Below the pieces are notes generated by a model that was not told the DNA's origin, searched no databases, and saw only the letters and a list, made by a program, of their open reading frames with translations. Shown here piece after piece: positions 1 to 8,204 of a DNA stretch of 64,000 nt. The position numbers and the translations under genes were made by a program. This stretch comes from an uncultured Desulfobacter sp. (GTDB lineage: Bacteria; Desulfobacterota; Desulfobacteria; Desulfobacterales; Desulfobacteraceae): contig NZ_OY781882.1 in assembly GCF_963677125.1 (NCBI RefSeq), positions 63,501 through 127,500 on the forward strand, given 5' to 3'. Position 1 is the stretch's first letter. The number at the start of each line of letters is the position of its first letter.

Positions 1-613
1 CCAGCGCTTCAACCATGTGCTCAAAATTGTTGATGTGTGCGCCGGAAATGGCAAAGTTTTCCATGGCGCGTTGGGTCTGCACGCCGTAATAAACATCGTT
101 GGAAACGTCTCGTGCGCCCAGGGAATCATATTCCAGACGAAATCCGTTTGCGGCCACATGATCGTTTTTCTTGTTTTCATAAAGTTGATCGGAAAGCATG
201 CGCATGCGTCGGTTAATGCCCACTGCAATCCGGGAGACGATCCTGTAAAAAAAATCAGGATCGGTTTCTCTGAGTCGATCAATTTTTTCCCGTGATATCT
301 GCCATATTTTCACCCCATTTCGGGTAAAAGCACCATTCACGTGTGAAGCGTCTCCTAAAAAAGCACTTTCACTAATCATGTATCCTGTGGTTATGGAGCC
401 AATTTTGCGGGACGTTCCGTGCAGCCCACGCACCAGCTCCACCTCGCCTTCAATGACAATACCTGCCCATCTGCGGGGCATAGATTCATGGAATATCCAT
501 TCATTGGGCCGGTATGTTTGATCCCGGGCATCGTTAAAAAAAAATGCCAGATCCTTTTCGTTGATCCCAGTGGATTTTGCGGCCAGTTTTATAATGTTTT
601 GTTTTGTATGCAT
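1..613 (-). CDS. aspA: Aspartate ammonia-lyase with N-terminal cyclic-nucleotide-binding domain (partial, 3' end outside window)
   Basis: The frame stays open from ATG 613 to the window edge (204 codons). An AGGAGG box lies 5 nt before the ATG. Residues about 25-135 look like a CRP-type beta-barrel: the stretch IVIEGEVELV is followed by a phosphate-binding-cassette-like segment SESAFLGD. From about residue 170 the sequence is the typical start of the aspartase/class II fumarase superfamily (EYDSLGARDVSNDVYYGVQT, then RAMENFAISG). Aspartase deaminates aspartate to fumarate and ammonia in the cytoplasm. The barrel suggests allosteric or ligand control, but the cassette has Ser for the usual Gly and lacks the usual Arg (HVNGAF), so classical cAMP binding is doubtful. 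The closing domains are not visible, so fumarase cannot be fully excluded. Confidence 0.85.
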   Translation of the reverse strand, partial: MHTKQNIIKLAAKSTGINEKDLAFFFNDARDQTYRPNEWIFHESMPRRWAGIVIEGEVELVRGLHGTSRKIGSITTGYMISESAFLGDASHVNGAFTRNGVKIWQISREKIDRLRETDPDFFYRIVSRIAVGINRRMRMLSDQLYENKKNDHVAANGFRLEYDSLGARDVSNDVYYGVQTQRAMENFAISGAHINNFEHMVEAL

Positions 614-837
614 GAAATCCTCCTGCCAAAGAAGCCGATAAGGTGCAACGGGATTGGGATACTTTTTTAACTTGCACTTTTGGGTAACTCGACAAAATTT
701 TGGGTTGTCACAACAAGGCGAAAAAATAGCCCCGGTATTGATTAATCCGTAAAGGGTGTAATAATATTTTTATCAACTTTAGATTGTAACCCGTCTTTCA
801 AACGTACACAACAACCTAACATACCAAGGATAAATTT

Positions 838-930
838 ATGAAGCATTACAGAAAAGAGCTCTGGTTTGAGGTGCCCGGACGCAGGGCATTTATCAATATT
901 ACCCCTAAATGTAGGATGATAATATCATGA
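838..930 (+). pseudogene. yjbQ: Truncated 5' stub of a YjbQ-family gene (30 codons), overlapping the response regulator start
   Basis: An ATG at 838 with AAGGA upstream opens a 30-residue frame. Its first 24 residues (MKHYRKELWF, EVPGRRAFINITPK) match the conserved start of YjbQ/UPF0047 proteins as I remember the family. The match stops abruptly after INITPK, and six unrelated residues follow before TGA 928-930. Family members are usually about 135 residues, so over 100 residues are missing. The stop overlaps the next gene's ATG (927) as ATGA, so ribosomes finishing the stub could restart on the response regulator. It may now act as a leader peptide. Family assignment rests on memory of the motif. 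Confidence 0.65.
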
Positions 931-1607
931 GGCTGCTTTTAGTTGAAGATGATGAAAAAATAGCCAGCTTTGTTGAAAAAGGCCTAAAGTCCTCCGGGTT
1001 TGCCGTGGATGTGGCCGGTACAGGTCCGGATGGCCTTGATATGGCGTTAGGTGCGGATTTTGATACCTTGATTATCGACATTATGTTGCCGGGTATGGAT
1101 GGATTTGCCCTTATAGAAAAATTGCGGGCCAAGGGGAAAAATACGCCTATTATCGTACTCAGTGCCCGGGGCAGGGTGGGGGACCGGGTCAAGGGCCTTG
1201 AAGCAGGCGCAGACGACTATTTGACCAAGCCCTTCTCTTTTTCTGAACTGCTGGCCCGGGTCCAGGCACTTATTCGGCGGGCCGGAAATAGCACAGAGCC
1301 TGTAAGTTTGTCCTATTCGGATTTAAGTGTGGATATCGTCAAGCGCCAGGTTAAAAGAGGTGATGATTTTATTGAGTTGCAGCCTTTGGAATTTTCCCTG
1401 CTGGAATATTTGGTACGTAACCGGGAGCGCGTGGTTTCAAAAACCATGATCATGGAACATGTCTGGAATTATAATTTTGACCCCATGACAAATGTGGTGG
1501 AAGCTCGTATCTGCCGTCTGCGTGATAAGATCGATAAAGGGTACCCAAGTAAGCTGATCCACACAGTCCGTGGTGCCGGGTATGTATTAAAGGCTGAGGA
1601 TGCCTAA
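927..1607 (+). CDS. OmpR/PhoB-family response regulator
   Basis: This 226-residue protein has an N-terminal receiver domain (1-115) with acidic residues D8/D9, phospho-acceptor D51 in the segment IIDIMLPGMDG, S79 and K101 (TKPF). The C-terminal winged helix (about 125-222) carries the QPLEFSLLEYLVRNRERVVS and LIHTVRGAGYVL signatures. It should bind DNA when phosphorylated by the kinase encoded next. The pair shares 8 nt (ATG of the kinase at 1600), so the two are translationally coupled. The most similar groups I know are CusR/PcoR-like and MprA-like regulators of metal or envelope stress. The signal is not deducible; the adjacent DegP gene favours envelope stress. Confidence 0.93.
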   Translation: MRLLLVEDDEKIASFVEKGLKSSGFAVDVAGTGPDGLDMALGADFDTLIIDIMLPGMDGFALIEKLRAKGKNTPIIVLSARGRVGDRVKGLEAGADDYLTKPFSFSELLARVQALIRRAGNSTEPVSLSYSDLSVDIVKRQVKRGDDFIELQPLEFSLLEYLVRNRERVVSKTMIMEHVWNYNFDPMTNVVEARICRLRDKIDKGYPSKLIHTVRGAGYVLKAEDA

Positions 1608-3027
1608 ATTTTTACACACCGGTTTTTTCAGGAGCATCGCCTTTCGCCTGACCGTATGGTATGCAGGTATCTTTTCCATCTCATCCTGTGTGGCCTTCGG
1701 CCTCTTTTATTTTCTTGCCACCCAGACCATCATGAATCAGGTGGACCAGGAACTCATGGACAAGGCCGGATATTTTCGTACGGTCATCAGCCGGGGTGGT
1801 ATTGTCGGTGCCCAGAATTTGGCCGTGATCGAAGCCCAGGCTGCCGGGGAAAAGCAGATTTTCTTCAGGCTGCTTTATCCCACAGGCGAGGTCTTTGCCT
1901 CCTCCTCAATGTCCTATTGGAAGGATGTCCGCATAAATAAGGAAATGGTGGACCGGCTTCTGACGTCCCGGGTTTCGGTGTTTCAAACGGTTCATATTGC
2001 AGGTCAGGAACTAAAGGCAAGAATGATGTATACCTTTGTGGCATCCAATGTTATTTTGCAATCCGGTCTTGCTATGAATTCATATTCCCGGTTTTTGACG
2101 GGTTTTAAGAAAATATTTTCCATTTCCATGGGGTTTGTAATTTTATTTTCAGCGGTTTCCGGTATGTTTTTATCCCGGGAGGCCCTTTACGGTGTTGCGG
2201 CCATCAGGGCGACAGCCAGTACCATAACCGGATCCAATCTGAACGAACGGGTTCCCGAATCCGGCAGCCGGGATGAACTTGATCTTCTGGCCGTGACCTT
2301 TAACCGGATGCTGGATCGGATTTCAGCTCTGGTAAAAAGTATGCGCGAGATGTCCGATAATATTGCCCATGATCTTAAAAGCCCACTGACGCGGATAAGG
2401 GGGTTTGCTGAACTGGCACTGATCCAGGAGACTGAAGGGGATATCGAGTCCTACCGAACTATGGCGGCCAACACCATTGAAGAATCCGATCATCTGCTGG
2501 ACATGATTAATACCATGCTGGTAATCTCCCGGGCCGAGGCTGGAGAAGCTGAATTTGAGTGTGCGCCTGTGGATTTAAGTGCCATGATTATTGACGCGTG
2601 GGACCTGTTTGTTCCCCTGGCCGAGGACAAACAGATCGCCTTTACCCAGCAGGTTGATCCCGGGATGTGGATACAAGGGGATGCCGGTATGCTCCAACGT
2701 GCCTTTGGTAATCTGATTGACAATGCCATCAAATATACCCCTGAAAAAGGCCAGGTCCATTTGACGCTGCACGCTTGTGGTAAAGAACTGGTGGAGATCC
2801 AGGTCAAAGATTCCGGACCCGGCATTGATCCTGCGAACCGGGAAAAAGTTTTCGAACGATTTTTTCGGGAAGAATCTTCCCGGACAACGCCGGGCACAGG
2901 GCTTGGTCTAAGTCTTGCCAAAACCATTATAGAACAGCACGGTGGGGCAATTTCAGTGCATCCCGGTGGAGACGAGGGAAGTATTTTTATCGTGACATTA
3001 CCGCATCGTAATTTTCAGATCATTTAA
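1600..3027 (+). CDS. Membrane sensor histidine kinase (HAMP-HisKA-HATPase)
   Basis: 475 residues. Transmembrane segments are visible at about 18-41 and 172-192, bracketing a periplasmic sensor region of about 130 residues that I do not recognise. A HAMP linker (about 193-247) leads to the phospho-acceptor H257 in DNIAHDLKSPLTRIRGFAEL. The ATPase domain shows the N box (GNLIDNAIKYTP), the G1 box (KDSGPGID), the F box (FERFFR) and the G2 box (GTGLGLSLAKTI). The layout is that of CusS-type kinases. It is the cognate partner of the overlapping response regulator. The periplasmic sensor and the downstream DegP gene are consistent with envelope stress sensing, which is inference. Confidence 0.93.
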   Translation: MPKFLHTGFFRSIAFRLTVWYAGIFSISSCVAFGLFYFLATQTIMNQVDQELMDKAGYFRTVISRGGIVGAQNLAVIEAQAAGEKQIFFRLLYPTGEVFASSSMSYWKDVRINKEMVDRLLTSRVSVFQTVHIAGQELKARMMYTFVASNVILQSGLAMNSYSRFLTGFKKIFSISMGFVILFSAVSGMFLSREALYGVAAIRATASTITGSNLNERVPESGSRDELDLLAVTFNRMLDRISALVKSMREMSDNIAHDLKSPLTRIRGFAELALIQETEGDIESYRTMAANTIEESDHLLDMINTMLVISRAEAGEAEFECAPVDLSAMIIDAWDLFVPLAEDKQIAFTQQVDPGMWIQGDAGMLQRAFGNLIDNAIKYTPEKGQVHLTLHACGKELVEIQVKDSGPGIDPANREKVFERFFREESSRTTPGTGLGLSLAKTIIEQHGGAISVHPGGDEGSIFIVTLPHRNFQII

Positions 3028-3111
3028 AAATTATCTTTGTGTTTTATTTTTTATCTACGTCCATGAAGATAGCGTTTAAAATAAATTAATATTGTTTTAA
3101 GGAGGTATAAG

Positions 3112-4521
3112 ATGAGACCTGTGGATAAAAAAATTACAATTTTCACTGTATGTCTAATGCTCTTTGGCCTTTTGGTCTTTCCTGCACTGTCTGGGGCCAG
3201 GACTCGGATGGTTCCGGTAAGTTTTTCAGAACTTGCACAGCAGGCCAAACCTGGTGTGGTAAATATCCAGACCGTAAAGACAATCAAGGGTGGCGGTCGG
3301 GTTTTTCGGCATTTTTTCGGTTCCCCATTCGGCAACCAACCCGGATTAGACGACTTTTTTGGTGGGATACCCAGAAGTCGCAGGGAAAAAAGCCTTGGAT
3401 CCGGCTTTATCATTGATAAAACAGGGTACATTGTTACCAATAACCATGTGATCAAAGATGCGGATCAGATCAAGGTTATCCTTCATGATGACCAAGAGTA
3501 TGATGCTCGGATCATCGGTGCGGACCCAATAACAGACCTTGCATTGATAAAGATTGATGCCAAAAATCTTAAACCATTGGAATTCGGATCTTCCAAGGAT
3601 GCGAAGGTGGGTTCCTGGGTTGTGGCCATCGGTTCCCCCTTTGGCCTTGAGCAGACCGTGACTGCCGGCATCGTTTCCGCCAAGGGGAGGATCCTGGGTT
3701 CAGGACCCTATGATGATTATATTCAGACCGATGCGTCTATTAATCCGGGTAACTCCGGCGGGCCGTTGCTGAATATGGACGGGGAAGTGGTCGGTATTAA
3801 TACTGCTATTATTAAATCCGGTCAGGGTATTGGTTTTGCCATCCCTTCGGATCTTGCCACCAGTGTCATTGACCAGCTGAAGGACTCCAAGCGTGTATCC
3901 AGAGGATGGTTGGGCGTCTCCATCCAGGATGTCAGTAAAGAGATGAGTGAATATTATAATCTGGATCCGGATGAAGGTGTTTACGTGGCAAAAGCCTATG
4001 AGGATAATCCTGCATACGAGGCCGGCATCCGTCAGGGTGATGTGATTATCAGTGTTGAAGGGGTAAAAATCAGCTCTTCTAGAGATTTGACCATGACCAT
4101 TGCCAATTTAAGAGTGGGCTCCAAAGTCGATGTTGACGTGATTCGTCAAGGAAAAAATAAAACATTTACGGTTAAACTTGGTGAACGCCCGGATAACCCG
4201 GGAGGTTCCCAGCTCGGAGAAGAACTCAATAGCTTTGATGATTTTGGTTTTATGTTTAAACCTTTGAATAAGGATTTAGCAGATCAGCTTGGCTATCCCC
4301 CGTCCATTAAAGGACTTGTCGTGACCCAGATTGATCAAGGGTCCCAGGCGGCAATGTCCGGCGTGAGAACAGGGGATCTTTTGGTGGAAATAAACCATAA
4401 AAAAATTAACAGCGTAGGCGACTATACCGGAACGATGAATAAGATAAAGAAAGGACAGGCTGTTTATATGGTCTTTATGCGAGGTAACGTCCAGAAATTT
4501 GTGGTCCGGTTTGAAAAATAG
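3112..4521 (+). CDS. degP: Do-family periplasmic serine protease/chaperone (DegP/HtrA)
   Basis: 469 residues with a signal peptide (1 to about 29, cut near ALSGA). The trypsin-like domain contains the complete triad: H112 (VTNNHVI), D142 (DPITDLALIKI) and S215 (NPGNSGGPL). Two PDZ domains follow, at about 255-350 and 375-465, as in DegP/DegQ. The start at 3112 has a strong AAGGAGG box 8 nt upstream. It degrades or refolds misfolded envelope proteins. The gene begins 84 nt after the histidine kinase gene in the same direction, so co-transcription and control by that system are likely. A hairpin 30 nt after the stop probably ends the unit. Confidence 0.95.
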   Translation: MRPVDKKITIFTVCLMLFGLLVFPALSGARTRMVPVSFSELAQQAKPGVVNIQTVKTIKGGGRVFRHFFGSPFGNQPGLDDFFGGIPRSRREKSLGSGFIIDKTGYIVTNNHVIKDADQIKVILHDDQEYDARIIGADPITDLALIKIDAKNLKPLEFGSSKDAKVGSWVVAIGSPFGLEQTVTAGIVSAKGRILGSGPYDDYIQTDASINPGNSGGPLLNMDGEVVGINTAIIKSGQGIGFAIPSDLATSVIDQLKDSKRVSRGWLGVSIQDVSKEMSEYYNLDPDEGVYVAKAYEDNPAYEAGIRQGDVIISVEGVKISSSRDLTMTIANLRVGSKVDVDVIRQGKNKTFTVKLGERPDNPGGSQLGEELNSFDDFGFMFKPLNKDLADQLGYPPSIKGLVVTQIDQGSQAAMSGVRTGDLLVEINHKKINSVGDYTGTMNKIKKGQAVYMVFMRGNVQKFVVRFEK

Positions 4522-4550
4522 AGAAGTTTAGCAACAATACTATTCTGAAT

Positions 4551-4581
4551 ACGGTACACGCCATGATATAGTGTGTACCGT
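4551..4581 (+). terminator. Hairpin after degP, probable terminator
   Basis: A perfect 9-bp stem (ACGGTACAC / GTGTACCGT) with a 13-nt loop lies 30 nt after the degP stop and is followed by TTTCGG. The T-run is short, so termination may be partial. Confidence 0.5.
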
Positions 4582-4591
4582 TTCGGCTATT

Positions 4592-4736
4592 TAGTGCCCG
4601 ACCGAAAACCGTAAATTTTGCCGATTACGGCGTTGGCCTGAAATTTTAATCCTCGAAATACTCCATGTATTTCTCCGGTTAAAATTTCAGGCCGCCTTGT
4701 ACTCAACAGAATTTCCAGGTTTTCGTTCAGACACTA
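4592..4736. repeat. R1 element copy A, 145-bp inverted-repeat (MITE-like) element
   Basis: The ends are imperfect inverted repeats: TAGTGCCCGACCGAAAACC at the left, and its counterpart TAGTGTCTGAACGAAAACC read inward from the right. Inside is a perfect 15-bp inverted repeat (GGCCTGAAATTTTAA) and a 7-bp inner stem (GAAATAC / GTATTTC), so single strands could fold into a long hairpin. A second copy of exactly the same length is at 31485-31629. No coding capacity. Its right end lies just upstream of the glutaredoxin ribosome-binding site. Confidence 0.85.
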
Positions 4737-4753
4737 TTCATAAGGAGAAAATA

Positions 4754-5014
4754 ATGTTAACCGTTTACGGCGCGGCATGGTGTCCACATTGCACAGAGAC
4801 CGTTTCCTATTTGGAACATAAAAATATTGCGTTTAATTATGTTGATATTGAATCGGCACCCGATGATTTGGTACAGCAGGTCATTGAAGTTAATGGCGGT
4901 GATGACTGGGTGGTGCCCACACTCGAGAACGATGGTAAGTGGCGGCCCGGCAAGGTGTTTAACCCTCATGAGATAGACAGCGATTTGAAAGCGCTTGGCC
5001 TGAAACTGGACTGA
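4754..5014 (+). CDS. Glutaredoxin-like thiol-disulfide protein
   Basis: 86 residues. The chosen ATG (4754) has AAGGAG at 4741-4746; an upstream in-frame start would lie inside the R1 repeat and is rejected. The N-terminus MLTVYGAAWCPHC carries a CPHC redox motif. The conserved VPT cis-proline segment (WVVPTLEND) and glutaredoxin-like spacing complete the thioredoxin fold. It is short, like NrdH or bacterial monothiol/dithiol glutaredoxins, and probably reduces protein disulfides or is served by thioredoxin reductase. It appears monocistronic. The promoter, if close, must lie within or beyond the repeat. Confidence 0.85.
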   Translation: MLTVYGAAWCPHCTETVSYLEHKNIAFNYVDIESAPDDLVQQVIEVNGGDDWVVPTLENDGKWRPGKVFNPHEIDSDLKALGLKLD

Positions 5015-5182
5015 AATTAGAGGCTTTGAATCGGTGGATTACCATTTGATAATGCTGGTGTCATGTTCAGGTCATGTTCAGGTGGTAGTTTTTATTCAAC
5101 GCTGGGTAATTTGCTGTTGCGGCTAATGCGGTATGAACCGTTATTGCTAAATCATAACCGGCGAAAAATCTCCCTCCTCTTT

Positions 5183-5216
5183 AAAACGGGCTGCCTTATT
5201 CACGGTAGCCCGTTTT
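5183..5216 (+). terminator. Rho-independent terminator downstream of glutaredoxin
   Basis: A 13-bp stem with one G-T pair (AAAACGGGCTGCC against GGTAGCCCGTTTT) and an 8-nt loop, ending in a T-rich tail. It sits 170 nt after the glutaredoxin stop in the right orientation. Confidence 0.75.
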
Positions 5217-5402
5217 GTTGTAATGCTTATGCTTATTGTTGACCTTGATTACGGTTTAAGATATTTGAAAAGATAAATTCTTTATTTCCTTGAATTAAGA
5301 CAGGTGTGATCCCCGAATATGCTATAAGTGATAAGGGGATCAATAATTGCCATGAAGCAGTAAAAAACGAGGCATTGGGAATTGGATAATGAACCAATAA
5401 AA

Positions 5403-5428
5403 AAAGCCGCTGGAAAAAACAGCGGCTT
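5403..5428 (-). terminator. Rho-independent terminator of tRNA-Ala
   Basis: On the minus strand, a 9-bp stem (AAGCCGCTG / CAGCGGCTT) is followed by a run of seven T. It lies directly after the 3' end of the tRNA gene. Confidence 0.85.
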
Positions 5429-5440
5429 GATTTCTTAATT

Positions 5441-5516
5441 TGGTGGAGCTGAGGGGGCTCGAACCCCTGACCTCATGGCTGCCAGCCATGCGCTCTCCCA
5501 GCTGAGCTACAGCCCC
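5441..5516 (-). tRNA. tRNA-Ala (anticodon GGC), CCA encoded
   Basis: On the minus strand the 76-nt sequence folds as a cloverleaf. The acceptor stem GGGGCTG pairs with CAGCTCC, the D arm contains AGCTCAGCTGGGAGAGC, and the anticodon stem CATGG/CCATG closes the loop CTGGCAG with anticodon GGC. The T arm has the GGTTCGAGCC core, and CCA is encoded at the 3' end. It decodes GCC/GCU alanine codons. Promoter and terminator both lie close by, so it is an independent unit. Confidence 0.97.
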
Positions 5517-5532
5517 ACAAAAGAGTGGTAGA

Positions 5533-5561
5533 TGTATAATAGAAACCGCATGGTGTGTCAA
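5533..5561 (-). promoter_or_regulatory. Sigma-70 type promoter of tRNA-Ala
   Basis: On the minus strand a perfect -35 box TTGACA (5556-5561) is followed after 17 nt by TATACA (5533-5538). It ends 17 nt before the tRNA 5' end, as expected for a strong stable-RNA promoter. Confidence 0.75.
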
Positions 5562-5610
5562 TAAAAAAATGGTTTTTTGATAGATTAAAATTGCAGCCTT
5601 AGAATATTTA

Positions 5611-5640
5611 TTGACACAAGTTGTTGTGAAACGATATTAT
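5611..5640 (+). promoter_or_regulatory. Sigma-70 type promoter of ppiD
   Basis: TTGACA at 5611-5616, then 18 nt, then TATTAT at 5635-5640, 47 nt before the ppiD ATG. Both boxes are near consensus. Confidence 0.65.
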
Positions 5641-5686
5641 TCCATGCTTTTAACTTAACAGAACAGGGTCAAGGAGTTATACAAGG

Positions 5687-7591
5687 ATGCTGCGTTACCT
5701 TCGAGAAAACACAGGAAATTGGATCATAAAGTTTTTTCTGGCTATCATTATTGTCGTGTTTGTTTTTTTAGGTGTTGGCAGTATGAACGCCGGCAAGAAA
5801 AATCAAGTGGCCTCGGTGAATGATCAGGCCATCACGTTTGCGGAATACCGGGATGCGTATCAGCGCATGATTCAACGTCTTCAGCAGCAGTTTGGGAATT
5901 CTTTGAATGACGACTTAATAAAGTCGATGAATGTTAAGCAGTATGCAGTGAACAGCCTGATTGATCAAAAAATTCTGGAAATTGAGGCCCAAAAGTTAAA
6001 AATTGTTGTGTCTGATGAGGAGCTGAAACAAAATTTGCTCTCCGTCAAGGCTTTCCAGAAGGACGGTCTTTTTAATATGGATATGTACAAGCGTGTGCTT
6101 GGGCAGAACGCCATGACGCCTGAAACATTTGAAGCGATGCAGCGCAACACCATTAGAAATGCCAAACTCCAGCGCATGGTGATCAATGGTATAACCGTTG
6201 GAAATCAAGAGGCCCAGGCATGGTATTTATTTAACAACACAAAAGCCGGTATTAACTATGTTCTGATTGATCCTGACACCTTTTCTGATGTCTTTGCCAA
6301 CGAAGATCAGATTCGTGCCCAATATGATGATCATCATGATTTATATATGTCTGAACCTAAATGTAAAGCGGCATTCATTGTGTTTGCACCTAAGGATTTC
6401 GAGGGCCAGGTTAAGATTGAAGAGGCTTCGGTTCGGGATTTTTATGATCAGAATCAGGCGCAATTTACCACACCGGAACAGGTTGAGGCCAGCCATATCC
6501 TAATAAAGGTTGGTGAAAATGCGGATGAGCAGGCTGTTGCCAAGGCAAGAGAAGAGGCCTTAAGCGTTTATGAAAAAGCAATCCAATCGGTAGATTTTTC
6601 AGAACTTGCCAAAGCATATTCCCAGGGTCCGTCTGCTGCAAACGGTGGGTATCTGGGCCGGTTTGACAAGACAAGTATGGTCAAACCCTTTGCTGATGCT
6701 GCATTTTCCATGAAAGCAGGCGATATTTCACAACCGGTTAGAACCCGTTTTGGTTGGCATATTATTAAGGTGACGGATAAAACACCTGAAACCGTGACGC
6801 CTTTTGAGACAGCTAAAGCACAAATTCAAAAGGAACTGGCCGCAAGCCAACTTCAGGATATGGCATATAATAAGGCAGAGGATGCCTATGACGCAGTGCT
6901 TGACGGAGATTCCTTTGAACAAGTTGCGTTAGTTGCAGCCAAACAGGCAGTAAGTACACCTGCTTTTACTATCCTGGGATCAGAACTTAAGGGTATGGGT
7001 ATTTCAGATCCTGGTGAGTTTGCCTCCACCGCTTTTTCCCTTGTTGATAATGAGATCAGTGAAGTCAAGAAGATTGGGAATAATTATTATTTGATGCATG
7101 TGCTTGAAAAGATAGAGCCAAGCTTACGTGCCTACGACGATGTAAAAAAGGAAATTGCCGTTAAATTGACGGCTGATTTGCAAAAACAAGCTGCCAAGAA
7201 AGCGGCTGAGTCGATGCTTGACAAAGCAGGTAATGACGCAGCAAATATTGAAAAAATTGCCCGTGACAACGATCTTACGATTGAATCCAGCACGTTGTTC
7301 ACTCGCAACGAAGCTGTCCCCGGTATTGGCGGGTCTGAGATAATTGCACAAGCTGCCTTTTCTCTTGATGAAAAAGATGATATCTATAAACAAGTCCTTG
7401 AGGTGTCCGGAAAATTTTACATTATCGGTCTGAAAGAAAAACAGATACCTGACACTACTGCCATTGCCGATAATATTGATAAAGTTAAACTGCAGCTTGA
7501 GGCACGAAAACAACAGGATTATTATTCTCAATGGCTGGCGGCCCGGAAAGAGAACGCTGACATTCGGATAAATACAGATATTATTAACTGA
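5687..7591 (+). CDS. ppiD: PpiD-type membrane-anchored periplasmic chaperone with parvulin domain
   Basis: 634 residues, close to PpiD. A single N-terminal anchor (about 12-33) is preceded by positively charged residues, placing the rest in the periplasm. A SurA_N-like chaperone region spans about 40-185. One rotamase (PPIC/parvulin) domain lies at about 265-365, with the segments EASHILIK, GYLGRF and FGWHIIKV. The remaining C-terminal portion is helical. It helps fold proteins emerging from the Sec translocon. The ATG follows an AAGGAG box and a good promoter, so it is probably monocistronic. Confidence 0.92.
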   Translation: MLRYLRENTGNWIIKFFLAIIIVVFVFLGVGSMNAGKKNQVASVNDQAITFAEYRDAYQRMIQRLQQQFGNSLNDDLIKSMNVKQYAVNSLIDQKILEIEAQKLKIVVSDEELKQNLLSVKAFQKDGLFNMDMYKRVLGQNAMTPETFEAMQRNTIRNAKLQRMVINGITVGNQEAQAWYLFNNTKAGINYVLIDPDTFSDVFANEDQIRAQYDDHHDLYMSEPKCKAAFIVFAPKDFEGQVKIEEASVRDFYDQNQAQFTTPEQVEASHILIKVGENADEQAVAKAREEALSVYEKAIQSVDFSELAKAYSQGPSAANGGYLGRFDKTSMVKPFADAAFSMKAGDISQPVRTRFGWHIIKVTDKTPETVTPFETAKAQIQKELAASQLQDMAYNKAEDAYDAVLDGDSFEQVALVAAKQAVSTPAFTILGSELKGMGISDPGEFASTAFSLVDNEISEVKKIGNNYYLMHVLEKIEPSLRAYDDVKKEIAVKLTADLQKQAAKKAAESMLDKAGNDAANIEKIARDNDLTIESSTLFTRNEAVPGIGGSEIIAQAAFSLDEKDDIYKQVLEVSGKFYIIGLKEKQIPDTTAIADNIDKVKLQLEARKQQDYYSQWLAARKENADIRINTDIIN

Positions 7592-7634
7592 TACTCAGAT
7601 GAAGAAGGTGGGATATCAGTTCTGAATTTATTTT

Positions 7635-8051
7635 TTATTTCGGCTTTGAACTTTGAAGGGGTTTTATTGGTTCTGATACATTGTTTTTCAGATAGTAGTC
7701 CAAATCAAACAACTGTTTAAATGTAAGGGCAGTAAATTTGACGTGGCGTTTTCTGACTTGCATTGAACTGAATGAAGGTGTATCCGTTATTTCATAGTCA
7801 GCAACGGTTTGAAATGGAAGATCACCAACATAATATCCCATACTGCTCAAAAAAATAGATTCCTGGTTTCTATTTACGGAGTCTTCTGATTTGTTTTCGG
7901 TGTTTATGTATTTGAAACACAGCCCCCCCATACTAATGTCGATGATTTGACCAATTTTGTTGGAATTGGGGCTGATAGCTGCATAGGCACCGTCCACTGC
8001 TTTATATCGTTTGTTTTTTCGACGCTCAATGGTTCTTTTTCTTCCAACCAT
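7635..8051 (-). CDS. PilZ-domain protein
   Basis: 138 residues. The N-terminal basic motif RRKNKRY and the later DISMGGL are the two c-di-GMP-binding signatures of PilZ domains (RxxxR and D/NxSxxG). The ATG at 8051 has GAGGA upstream. A standalone PilZ protein usually acts as a c-di-GMP effector on motility, adhesion or secretion. Neither neighbour points to a specific target: ppiD converges on it and recX lies upstream in the same direction. Confidence 0.85.
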   Translation of the reverse strand: MVGRKRTIERRKNKRYKAVDGAYAAISPNSNKIGQIIDISMGGLCFKYINTENKSEDSVNRNQESIFLSSMGYYVGDLPFQTVADYEITDTPSFSSMQVRKRHVKFTALTFKQLFDLDYYLKNNVSEPIKPLQSSKPK

Positions 8052-8204
8052 AAATGAATCCTCAGCTTTCTGTGTTGAAAATTTTTTTGCCTATTTTGCT
8101 CCCTGTGTTTTCCGCAAAGAACATGCAATATATACGCCAGAGAATGTGTTTGTAGCTCTATACTATGTGCTAAATCCTAAGCGACGATAATCGTAAATAA
8201 ATCA

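Larger units (their letters stand above)
5015..5440. other. Gene-free stretch between glutaredoxin and tRNA-Ala
   Basis: No coding frame is convincing here. It holds a tandem 11-bp direct repeat (TCATGTTCAGG, about 5062-5083), the terminator at 5183-5216, an 8-bp stem (TGATCCCC / GGGGATCA) at 5307-5342 of unknown role, and the tRNA terminator at 5403-5428. The 170 nt between the glutaredoxin stop and the terminator could be a long 3' UTR or a small RNA. Confidence 0.6.

Noticed and set aside
17..670. Plus-strand open frames at 17-295 and 419-670
   Set aside because: They are antisense to the cNMP-aspartase frame, which has clear domain motifs and a good ribosome-binding site.
5340..5561. Minus-strand frame of 73 codons over the tRNA
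   Set aside because: It runs through tRNA-Ala and its terminator and promoter, so it is not a protein gene.
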